Shown here: one piece after another, positions 5,612-10,838 of the stretch
Layout: each line of letters starts with the position of its first letter
How positions within the stretch are numbered: position 1 is the first letter of the stretch
Origin: Thermoleophilia bacterium
GTDB lineage: Bacteria > Actinomycetota > Thermoleophilia > Gaiellales > Gaiellaceae
DNA length: 10,838 bases
Direction: 5' to 3'
Assembly (NCBI GenBank): GCA_014534155.1
Contig: JACVSB010000036.1
Location: forward strand, 1-10,838
Translations under genes and position numbers: made by a program
The notes under the pieces: model-generated
What the model saw: only the letters and a program-made list of their open reading frames with translations
Database searches by the model: none
Told to the model about the DNA's origin: nothing

Positions 5612-7362
5612 GGCTCGGCGTGCTCGGCCGCGCTCCCTCGAGCTACGACGATGCGTTCATGGCGAGGATGGCGTCGGCGTACGTGGAGCAGACGCCGTGG
5701 ACGCAGCTTCGCCTGGCAGCGGTGCGGGATCTCGTCGAGCCGCGCGCCGGAGAGCACGTGCTCGACCTCGGCTCTGCGGGCGGGGCGGTCTCCCACTTCC
5801 TCTCCACGTTCGGCTGCCGCGTCGTGGGAGTCGATTCCGAGCTGCGTGCGATCGAGACCGCCCGCGCGCTCTTCCCGGCCCTCGAGTTCACGTGCGCCGA
5901 CGTCGCCGATCTTCCCTTCGCCGACTGCTCGTTCGACAAGGCCGTCGCTGCGGACCTCGTCGAGCACCTGGAGGACGCCCCGTTCGTCGCCATGCTCGCC
6001 GAGGTGCATCGGGTGCTGCGGCTGGGCGGCACGCTCTCGATCTACACGCCGAACCCGCTCCATCCCGTCGAGCGGCTGAAGGGACGAGACCTCGTCCTCG
6101 CCCGGAACGAGACGCACGTAGCGCTCCGCAGCGCCGGCGCGCTCGCCCGTGCGCTCGCCGCCGCCGGCTTCCTCGTCGACCGCGACGAGTGGCGTCCCAG
6201 CTTCTGGCCCGGCCTGCGTGCCCTTGAGCGCGCCGGCGGAGGCCGCTTCCCCACCCTTCGCTATCGCCTCTGCGTGCGCGGACGGCGACGGTAGCGCGCG
6301 GCCGCTCGGCGTCCGTCGCGGCCGGCGTCGCGCCACCGCGCCGGCGGCGGCGAAGACGAGGACTCCGGCGGCGGCGGCGGCGAACATCCTCGGGCCGCTC
6401 CCTGGCTTGCCCTCCGCTGCCCGCGCAGGACGGCTTAGCTCATGCGCGGGGGCGCTCGCCGAGCCCGCGAATCGAGAGCCGTTCGCCGTCAGGCCCGGTC
6501 GCTCGGCCCGCGCGGCGAGCGCGGCCACGCGGACCGCTTCCCTCTCGTCGGCGTCGTCGCGCCGGCGGCGCGCGCCTGGCTCGCCCGTCGGGAGGGCGCG
6601 CACCCCGCCCGCAGCCGCGTCCGCTTGTTTCGCCCGCGCCGCTGGGCGGCTCGGCGCGGCTCGTCCCGGGCGTCCCCTCGCCGTTCCTTCCGCCGCGGCA
6701 CCCCCGAGGGCCGCACGATGGCCCTCCGCCGTCCTCGGCGGGGCGTGAGCCGGCTGCGGGTGAGCCGGCGAGGCTGTCGCAACTGCTGTGGCCGCAGGCT
6801 GCGCCCTGGGTGGCGCGGCCGGCGGCGCGGCCGTCCCGGCGGGCGGCGCGCCGGGGCCGGGGACGGGCCCAGCGTGGGTCGGCGCCGGGAAGACGGGCAC
6901 CGCGCGAGCGGGGAGGAACGCGAGCGGGTCGACGTACCCCTCGGGCTCGGCCGCTATGCGGACGCCGAGGTGGACGGAAGGAACCGCGTGCTCGGCCACG
7001 CCGCTCTCGCCGAGCGTCGCCACGGCCGCGCCCTCGGGCACCGCCGCACCGCGTCGAACGAGGAGCGAGCCGAGGTGGACGAGCGTGACCGCGTAGCCGT
7101 CCGCGGTGCGGATCGTGACGGTTCGACCGCCGCCGGGCACGCTTCCGGCAAAGGACACGGAGCCGGCGGCGGGGGCCCGGACGGGTGAGCCGGGGACGCC
7201 GGCCACGTCGATCCCGCGGTGGAGGGACGCCGCGTACGGATCGGGGCCGAAGACGAAGGGTCGCAGGACGGGCCCGTCGGCGGGCCAGCTCCATCCCCGC
7301 GCGGGCGCTGCGCCGATGGGGGTCAGGAGCAGGATCAAAAGCAGCAGGGTCGCTCGTCTCAC
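5581..7362 (-). CDS. Secreted, membrane-anchored M23-type (LytM-like) peptidase homologue; 3' end uncertain
   Basis: GTG 7362 begins a Sec signal peptide (MRRATLLLLILLLTPIGAAPARG). A LytM/M23 domain follows at about 25-150: H48 and D52 (HRGID) and H131 match the zinc ligands and H96 (VHLGS) a catalytic histidine. The usual HxH is SVH (S129-V130-H131), so one catalytic histidine is missing. A Pro/Ala-rich linker (about 155-320) suited to crossing the wall leads to a C-terminal helix (326-344) and an Arg-rich tail, implying a membrane anchor. Domain and anchor are supported only down to about 6295. The frame then stays open through the methyltransferase gene to TAG 5581 (593 residues in total), and that last part looks like a shadow. 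A one-base shift after the helix would end the protein at TAG 6261. CCTTCC at 7368-7373 is GGAAGG on the coding strand, 5 bases before the start. Likely role: wall hydrolysis, or a degenerate wall-binding regulator. Confidence 0.7.
   Translation of the reverse strand: MRRATLLLLILLLTPIGAAPARGWSWPADGPVLRPFVFGPDPYAASLHRGIDVAGVPGSPVRAPAAGSVSFAGSVPGGGRTVTIRTADGYAVTLVHLGSLLVRRGAAVPEGAAVATLGESGVAEHAVPSVHLGVRIAAEPEGYVDPLAFLPARAVPVFPAPTHAGPVPGPGAPPAGTAAPPAAPPRAQPAATAVATASPAHPQPAHAPPRTAEGHRAALGGAAAEGTARGRPGRAAPSRPAARAKQADAAAGGVRALPTGEPGARRRRDDADEREAVRVAALAARAERPGLTANGSRFAGSASAPAHELSRPARAAEGKPGSGPRMFAAAAAGVLVFAAAGAVARRRPRRTPSGRALPSPSAHAEAIAKGGEAASAGALKGTQAGPEAGTPLVAVDEEAGGGERTGERAGAAERYVRLVPGEDEVSSLQPLDGMERVRRVDRERAAQPQHPMHLGEHGDERGVLQVLDEVRSDGLVERAVGEGKIGDVGARELEGREERAGGLDRTQLGIDSHDAAAERGEEVGDRPARRAEVEHVLSGARLDEIPHRCQAKLRPRRLLHVRRRHPRHERIVVARGSAAEHAEPHRGVMRKSA
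5608..6294 (+). CDS. Class I SAM-dependent methyltransferase
   Basis: A 228-residue Rossmann-fold methyltransferase of the Methyltransf_11/UbiE-like type. Motif I is VLDLGSAGG at 51-59, the SAM ribose-binding acid is D76 in VVGVDSE, then comes ADVADLPFADCSFDKAVAADLVEHLED (97-123), and HRVLRLGGTLSIYTPNP is the post-motif region. The C-terminal third (about 150-228, ending in basic residues) probably forms the acceptor site. The acceptor is unknown; a sugar hydroxyl or lipid-linked glycan is likely from context. ATG 5608 overlaps the upstream TGA as ATGA, so it is probably translationally coupled and is the last gene of the operon. In-frame ATG 5659 is an alternative start. The convergent M23 reading frame stays open across this entire gene on the other strand. 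Confidence 0.88.
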   Translation: MRLGVLGRAPSSYDDAFMARMASAYVEQTPWTQLRLAAVRDLVEPRAGEHVLDLGSAGGAVSHFLSTFGCRVVGVDSELRAIETARALFPALEFTCADVADLPFADCSFDKAVAADLVEHLEDAPFVAMLAEVHRVLRLGGTLSIYTPNPLHPVERLKGRDLVLARNETHVALRSAGALARALAAAGFLVDRDEWRPSFWPGLRALERAGGGRFPTLRYRLCVRGRRR

Positions 7363-7398
7363 AGCTTCCTTCCGTTGCCCAACGTGAGAACGATCGCG

Positions 7399-7427
7399 AG
7401 TGTAGGCATCCCGGAGGACGTTGTCAA
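7399..7427 (-). promoter_or_regulatory. Near-consensus sigma-70/SigA promoter of the M23 gene
   Basis: Read on the minus strand, a perfect TTGACA (-35, 7422-7427) is followed by exactly 17 bases and then TACACT (-10, 7399-7404). Transcription would start near 7392 and leave a leader of about 30 bases carrying the GGAAGG site before GTG 7362. It is the strongest promoter in the window and suggests strong, housekeeping-type expression. Confidence 0.8.
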
Positions 7428-7446
7428 TAGAGACGACGCACAAGCA

Positions 7447-7477
7447 GTGACGGTGGCGCGTCGGCCCCTGGTACAGT
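7447..7477 (+). promoter_or_regulatory. Promoter of the Wzz-like gene, leaderless type
   Basis: TACAGT (-10, 7472-7477) lies 8 bases before GTG 7486. GTGACG (7447-7452) matches TTGACA at four of six positions with a 19-base spacer, so the -35 is weak. No Shine-Dalgarno is visible before the start. The -35 element lies about 20 bases from that of the divergent M23 promoter, so one regulator could affect both. Confidence 0.5.
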
Positions 7478-7485
7478 CGGCGCGC

Positions 7486-8391
7486 GTGAGGACGGAGCAC
7501 GAGCGTGCCCATCCGGCCGTCGAACGCCTTCCCGAGCCCGACCCCGAAGGCGAGCTCGACTTCGGGGTGCTGGCGCGCACCGTTGCACGCCGCTGGTGGC
7601 TCGTCGCCGCCGCGGTCGCGCTGGCGGCGTTCCTCGGCTACGTGAGCTCGCTCGGCGGCGACAAGCTCTACGAGGCCCGCACGACGCTGTACCTGGGCCA
7701 GCCGCTCTCGCCCACGGGCGGCTCGCAGATCGCGAGCCTCGGGACGAACCCCGCGACGGTCAACGAGATCGTGCAGAGCGACGAGGTGGTGGCGGACGTC
7801 GCGAGACGCGTAGGCGTTCGTGTTGCCGCGCTGCGCGAGGGGATCTCGACGCGCACCGTCCAGGCTCCCGCCCAGTCGGTTCGGCAGGGGCAGAACCCGC
7901 TCGTCGAGATCTCGGTGCGCGGGCCGTGGCCGCGCGCCACGGCCAGGGCCGCGGACCTCCTGGCCGCGAGGGTGATCAGGGAGATCTCGGGGTACGTCGA
8001 CGTCAAGATCCGCTCGCTCCGTGAGCTGCTCGCGTCGCAGAACCGCGAGCTGCAGGCCCTCGGCCGCCGACTGGACGCGCTCCAGCGGGCCGCCTCTCGC
8101 CCGGGGCTCTCGGGCGTCGAGCGCCTCAGCGTCCTCAACCTCATCGGCTTCGCCGAGCAGCGCCGGGGGCAGCTCGTCCAGGAGCGGTCGGACACGCGGC
8201 AGCTCGTCACGCTCGCCGAGACGAGTGAGAAGAGCGCACAGCTGGACGAGCCGCGCGCGCGTCGCGTCCCGGGCCCGAGCCCCACGAGCGCGATCGCGAT
8301 CGGAGCCCTCATCGGGCTCCTCGTCGGCACGGCGCTCGCCCTCCTCTGGGACCCGCTCCTCGCGCGGCGGCCGGCGCGCTCGCCCGCGTAG
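7486..8391 (+). CDS. Wzz-like polysaccharide chain-length determinant / co-polymerase
   Basis: A 301-residue membrane protein with the layout of polysaccharide co-polymerases: a cytoplasmic N-terminus (1-35), a first membrane helix (about 37-54), the family-like [12 protein letters not shown] segment, a long extracytoplasmic part with a helical, coiled-coil-like stretch (about 172-235), a Pro-containing [10 protein letters not shown] motif and a second helix (about 268-288) ending near a short basic tail. Such proteins set polymer length and work with a Wzy-type polymerase or exporter. There is no C-terminal BY-kinase domain with Walker motifs, unlike many Gram-negative Wzc proteins; a kinase, if used, would be encoded elsewhere. 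GTG 7486 is chosen because a -10 box lies 8 bases upstream and the hydrophobic segment follows at the expected distance. Promoter position suggests it heads its own transcription unit, 52 bases before the next gene. Confidence 0.82.
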   Translation: MRTEHERAHPAVERLPEPDPEGELDFGVLARTVARRWWLVAAAVALAAFLGYVSSLGGDKLYEARTTLYLGQPLSPTGGSQIASLGTNPATVNEIVQSDEVVADVARRVGVRVAALREGISTRTVQAPAQSVRQGQNPLVEISVRGPWPRATARAADLLAARVIREISGYVDVKIRSLRELLASQNRELQALGRRLDALQRAASRPGLSGVERLSVLNLIGFAEQRRGQLVQERSDTRQLVTLAETSEKSAQLDEPRARRVPGPSPTSAIAIGALIGLLVGTALALLWDPLLARRPARSPA

Positions 8392-8409
8392 CGCCACTCG
8401 AACGGGGGA

Positions 8410-8437
8410 TGGACATCTCGAGGGTTCGCCCTATCAT
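8410..8437 (+). promoter_or_regulatory. Promoter of the UDP-xylose synthase gene, leaderless type
   Basis: TGGACA (-35, 8410-8415) matches consensus at five of six positions. A 16-base spacer leads to TATCAT (-10, 8432-8437), and 6 bases later comes GTG 8444. The transcript would therefore begin at or next to the start codon. The gene may also be read from the upstream Wzz-like gene. Confidence 0.72.
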
Positions 8438-8443
8438 GGGACG

Positions 8444-9394
8444 GTGCCCACGTCGATCGTCACGGGTGGCGCCGGCTTTCTCGGCTCCCACCTCTGCGAT
8501 CACCTCCTCGCTCAGGGTCATCGCGTCGTCTGCGTCGACAACCTGGACACTGGCTCGCTCCAGAACGTCGAGCACATCCGCAACGGGAGCGACTTCGTCT
8601 TCCTCCAGCACGATCTGACGAAGCCCCTGTTCGTCGAGGAGCCCGTCGACTTCGTCTTCCACCTCGCGAGCCCCGCGAGCCCGATCGACTACCTGCGCCT
8701 TCCGCTTCACACGCTGAAGGTCGGCTCCTATGGGACGCACCACATGCTCGGCCTCGCGAAGCTGAAGCGCGCCCGCTTCCTCCTCGCCTCGACGAGCGAG
8801 GTGTACGGCGACCCCCAGGTGCATCCGCAGCCCGAGACGTACTGGGGGCACGTCAACCCGATCGGCCCGCGCGGCGTGTACGACGAGGCCAAGCGTTACG
8901 CCGAAGCCCTGACGATGGCCTACCACCGCCAGCAGGGGGTCGACACGTCGATCGCGCGCATCTTCAACACGTACGGCCCGCGGATGCGCCCGCACGACGG
9001 GCGCGCGATCCCGACCTTCCTCCGCCAGGCCCTGGAAGGCAAGCCCGTGACCGTCTTCGGCGACGGCTCGCAGACGCGCAGCTTCTGCTATGTCGACGAC
9101 CTGATCCGGGGCCTCTTCGCGCTCGCCGGGAGCTGCGAGCACCTGCCGGTCAACCTGGGAAACCCGGCCGAGATGACCCTCGTGGAGCTCGCCGAGTGCG
9201 TGATCCGCGTGACCGGCTCCGAGAGCGAGGTCGTCTTCGAGGCGCTCCCCGTCGACGACCCCCAGGTCCGCCAGCCTGACATCACCCGCGCGCGACAGGT
9301 TCTGGGCTGGCAGCCGGAGGTCTCGCTCGAGGAGGGCCTGCGGCTCACGCTGGCCGAGGGCGCGCCCGCGCCGCCCCGTCTCGTCGTCACGTAG
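8444..9394 (+). CDS. uxs: UDP-glucuronate decarboxylase (UDP-xylose synthase)
   Basis: A 316-residue extended short-chain dehydrogenase that converts UDP-glucuronate to UDP-xylose and CO2 with bound NAD, in the cytoplasm. The NAD-binding GGAGFLG is at 8-14. The block [11 protein letters not shown] (73-83), [18 protein letters not shown] (113-124) and [11 protein letters not shown] (145-155, with Y146 and K150 as the SDR pair) is close to the signature of UXS enzymes, as are [10 protein letters not shown] and [16 protein letters not shown]119 beside the active-site Ser and R212 are the likely counterparts of residues needed for decarboxylation in ArnA/UXS. Length is normal for single-domain bacterial UXS, and there is no formyltransferase domain, so it is not ArnA. 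GTG 8444 gives the Rossmann strand directly after three residues. A UDP-glucose dehydrogenase to supply its substrate is not in the window. It is followed after 13 bases by a glycosyltransferase, so they are probably co-transcribed. Confidence 0.93.
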   Translation: MPTSIVTGGAGFLGSHLCDHLLAQGHRVVCVDNLDTGSLQNVEHIRNGSDFVFLQHDLTKPLFVEEPVDFVFHLASPASPIDYLRLPLHTLKVGSYGTHHMLGLAKLKRARFLLASTSEVYGDPQVHPQPETYWGHVNPIGPRGVYDEAKRYAEALTMAYHRQQGVDTSIARIFNTYGPRMRPHDGRAIPTFLRQALEGKPVTVFGDGSQTRSFCYVDDLIRGLFALAGSCEHLPVNLGNPAEMTLVELAECVIRVTGSESEVVFEALPVDDPQVRQPDITRARQVLGWQPEVSLEEGLRLTLAEGAPAPPRLVVT

Positions 9395-9407
9395 GACGGG
9401 CGCGACC

Positions 9408-10430
9408 GTGAAGGTCGCCGTCCTCACCACGTCGTACCCGCGCCCCGGGGCGGAGCACGTGGGGCGGTTCGTGGCCGACGCCGTGGAGCGGCTGCGCGGG
9501 GAGGGCGTCGCAGTGACGGTCGTCGCTCCCGACTCGTTCCGCGACGCTGGGCTCGCGCAGGGCCACGGCGTCGTGCGCGAGGCGCGCACCCGGCCCTGGG
9601 CGGTGCCCGTCCTCGTCGCCTCGATGGCGCGTGCGCTCCGCCGGCTCGCCGCGGACGCCGACCTCGTGCACGTCCACTGGCTCCAGAACGCCGCCGCGGC
9701 GATCCTCGCCGGGAAGCCGTACGTGGTCACGCTGCACGGGACGGACGTCGCGCTCGCGCGCCGGGCGCCCGCGCTCGCGCGGCCGCTCCTCCGCCGCGCC
9801 AGGAGGGTAATCGCGGTCTCGACCGCCCTGGCCGAGGAGGCGCGCCGCCTCGGCGTCCCCGGGCCGGTCGTCATCCCGAACGGTGTCGAGCTCCCCGCTC
9901 GCCTGGCCGAGCCTGCGGAGCCGCCCTTCGTCCTCTACGCGGGTCGCCTCGCAGCCGAGAAGGGGATCGAGGAGCTGGCCGAGGCGGCCACGGGGCTCCC
10001 GCTCGTCGTCACCGGAGACGGCCCGCTGCGGCGCCTCGCGCCGCAGACGCGGGGGTTCGTTCCGCGGCCCGAGCTCCATCGCCTGTACGACGAGGCTGCA
10101 GTCGTCGTTTGCCCCTCGCGCCGGGAGGGGTTCGGCGTCTCCTGCGCCGAGGCGATGGCCCACGCGCGGCCGGTCGTCGCGACCGCCGTCGGCGGGCTCC
10201 TCGACCTCGTCCTCCACGAGGAAACGGGGCTCCGCGTTCCCCCGCGCGACGTGCCCGCCCTCCGCGAGGCGCTCGAGCGCCTGCTCGGTGACCGCGAGCT
10301 CCGCGCGCGTCTCGGCGCCGCCGCGCGCGCCCATGTGGAGCGTCTCTGCGCGTGGGAGAGCGTCACCGCCGCGACGATCGCCGTCTACCGTGGCGCGGCC
10401 GCGCAGCCTCCTCCGGGGCTGGCAAGGTAA
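9408..10430 (+). CDS. GT4-family glycosyltransferase
   Basis: A 340-residue GT-B-fold enzyme that transfers a sugar from a nucleotide donor, probably onto a lipid-linked glycan at the cytoplasmic membrane face. The N-terminal acceptor domain begins KVAVLTTSYPRPGAEHVGRFV and includes DLVHVHW (85-91) and LHGTD (109-113). The C-terminal donor domain has VIPNGV (155-160), YAGRLAAEKGI (177-187) and the EX7E motif E240-E248 in PSRREGFGVSCAEAM, all typical of GT4. Domain order and length are normal. The start is GTG 9408, 13 bases after the preceding stop, with only a weak AGGACGGG upstream. Next to a UDP-xylose synthase, a pentosyl- or uronosyltransferase is possible, but the motifs do not identify the donor. 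Confidence 0.92.
   Translation: MKVAVLTTSYPRPGAEHVGRFVADAVERLRGEGVAVTVVAPDSFRDAGLAQGHGVVREARTRPWAVPVLVASMARALRRLAADADLVHVHWLQNAAAAILAGKPYVVTLHGTDVALARRAPALARPLLRRARRVIAVSTALAEEARRLGVPGPVVIPNGVELPARLAEPAEPPFVLYAGRLAAEKGIEELAEAATGLPLVVTGDGPLRRLAPQTRGFVPRPELHRLYDEAAVVVCPSRREGFGVSCAEAMAHARPVVATAVGGLLDLVLHEETGLRVPPRDVPALREALERLLGDRELRARLGAAARAHVERLCAWESVTAATIAVYRGAAAQPPPGLAR
10424..10427 (+). promoter_or_regulatory. Shine-Dalgarno AAGG for the ABC ATPase gene
   Basis: AAGG lies in the last codons of the glycosyltransferase gene and ends 7 bases before ATG 10435. With a 4-base intergenic gap this suggests coupled translation of the two genes. Confidence 0.45.
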
Positions 10431-10434
10431 CGCG

Positions 10435-10838
10435 ATGGCCCCCGCGATCGAAGTCGAAGCGCTCGTCAAGGACTTCCGCAAGGGGCCGCGGGCGGTCGAT
10501 GGAATCGACCTCGCCGTGGCCGAGGGCGAGATCTACGGGTTCCTCGGGCCGAACGGCGCGGGCAAGTCGACGACCGTGCACGTGCTCACGACCCTCCTTC
10601 CCCCGACATCCGGCCGGGCGCGGGTCGGCGGGCACGACGTCCTCCGCGAGGGGCGCGCCGTGCGCGCCGTGATCGGCGCGGCGCTCCAGGAGGCCGCCCT
10701 CGACCCCGTCCTGACCGGACGTGAGCACATGCGGCTGCAAACGGCGCTCCACGGTCTCCCGCGCGCCGAGAGGCGACGCCGCGGCGACGAGCTCCTGACG
10801 CGAGTCGGCCTCGCGGACGCGGTCGATCGGAAGGTGGG
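10435..10838 (+). CDS. ABC transporter ATP-binding protein, DrrA type (5' part only)
   Basis: The first 134 codons of an ABC ATPase; the frame runs open off the right edge of the window. Residues 5-37 carry the N-terminal strands (IEVEALVKDFRKGPRAVDGIDLAVAEGEIYGFL). Walker A is GPNGAGKST at 38-46, and the Q-loop glutamine is Q85 in IGAALQEAALDPVLTGREH. The LQEAALDPVLTGREHM segment is characteristic of DrrA/CcmA-like ATPases that pair with ABC-2 type membrane proteins, which export drugs, lipids or glycans. The signature motif, Walker B and the partner permease lie beyond the window. It starts 4 bases after the glycosyltransferase stop, so it likely belongs to the same transcript. Export of the glycan made here is possible but unproven; many DrrA-type ATPases instead serve drug or lipid efflux. 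Confidence 0.92.
   Translation, partial: MAPAIEVEALVKDFRKGPRAVDGIDLAVAEGEIYGFLGPNGAGKSTTVHVLTTLLPPTSGRARVGGHDVLREGRAVRAVIGAALQEAALDPVLTGREHMRLQTALHGLPRAERRRRGDELLTRVGLADAVDRKV

Noticed and set aside
6366..6382. CGG trinucleotide run
   Set aside because: It encodes the alanine run of the M23 C-terminal helix and is in-frame codon repetition; length changes in triplets would not cause the frame problem.
6440..7294. 284-codon minus-strand frame overlapping the M23 gene
   Set aside because: Arg/Pro-rich shadow in another frame of the M23 coding region, which has a signal peptide, domain motifs and a promoter in its own frame.
8421..8432. AGGG-TTCG-CCCT mini-hairpin with a UUCG-type loop
   Set aside because: Only a 4-bp stem, located between the -35 and -10 of the UDP-xylose synthase promoter; too short to call a terminator or operator.
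8309..9874. 521-codon minus-strand frame across the UDP-xylose synthase and GT4 genes
   Set aside because: Both plus-strand genes have unmistakable enzyme motifs; the antisense translation has none.

Overview
This is a 10.8-kb, very GC-rich window with tightly packed genes for making, modifying and assembling a surface glycan. High GC, GTG starts, promoters sitting directly on start codons, and the mix of Wzz-like, GT4, DrrA-type ABC and GT-C-like genes suggest a high-GC Gram-positive such as an actinobacterium, perhaps a deep-branching soil lineage. That placement is inference; no rRNA or other phylogenetic marker is present.

Layout. (1) 41-1084: a polytopic flippase-like membrane protein of the lysylphosphatidylglycerol-synthase TM family, followed by a small GC hairpin. 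(2) 1159-6294: a four-gene plus-strand operon encoding an ATP-grasp ligase, a divergent NodB-fold polysaccharide deacetylase, a large GT-C-like membrane protein and a SAM methyltransferase. All three internal junctions overlap (4, 13 and 4 bases), and the middle two genes seem to start at CTG codons with good Shine-Dalgarno sequences. (3) 7362 leftward: a minus-strand secreted M23-type peptidase homologue with a signal peptide, a long Pro/Ala-rich linker and a C-terminal membrane anchor. Its frame has no stop where one is expected and runs antisense through the whole methyltransferase gene to 5581. (4) 7363-7485: a divergent promoter region with a near-consensus promoter for the M23 gene and a second one for the rightward genes. 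(5) 7486-10838: a Wzz-like chain-length protein without a kinase domain, a UDP-glucuronate decarboxylase (UDP-xylose synthase) with its own promoter, a GT4 glycosyltransferase, and the first 134 codons of a DrrA-type ABC ATPase cut by the window end.

A working picture: the UDP-xylose synthase supplies a pentose donor, the GT4 and GT-C-like enzymes transfer sugars, the Wzz-like protein controls polymer length, and the ATP-grasp, deacetylase and methyltransferase proteins decorate the glycan or its precursor. The M23 protein acts at, or binds to, the cell wall. The assembled role is inference; the family calls for the decarboxylase, GT4, ABC ATPase, methyltransferase and ATP-grasp proteins are well supported by motifs.

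The most notable points are the M23 frame that runs through its convergent neighbour, two probable CTG starts in successive genes, a recurring leaderless-GTG promoter arrangement, and the ATP-grasp/deacetylase/GT-C/methyltransferase cassette, which I do not recognise as a characterised pathway. No stretch over 300 bases lacks a gene, and I saw no tRNA, rRNA, insertion sequence or CRISPR array.
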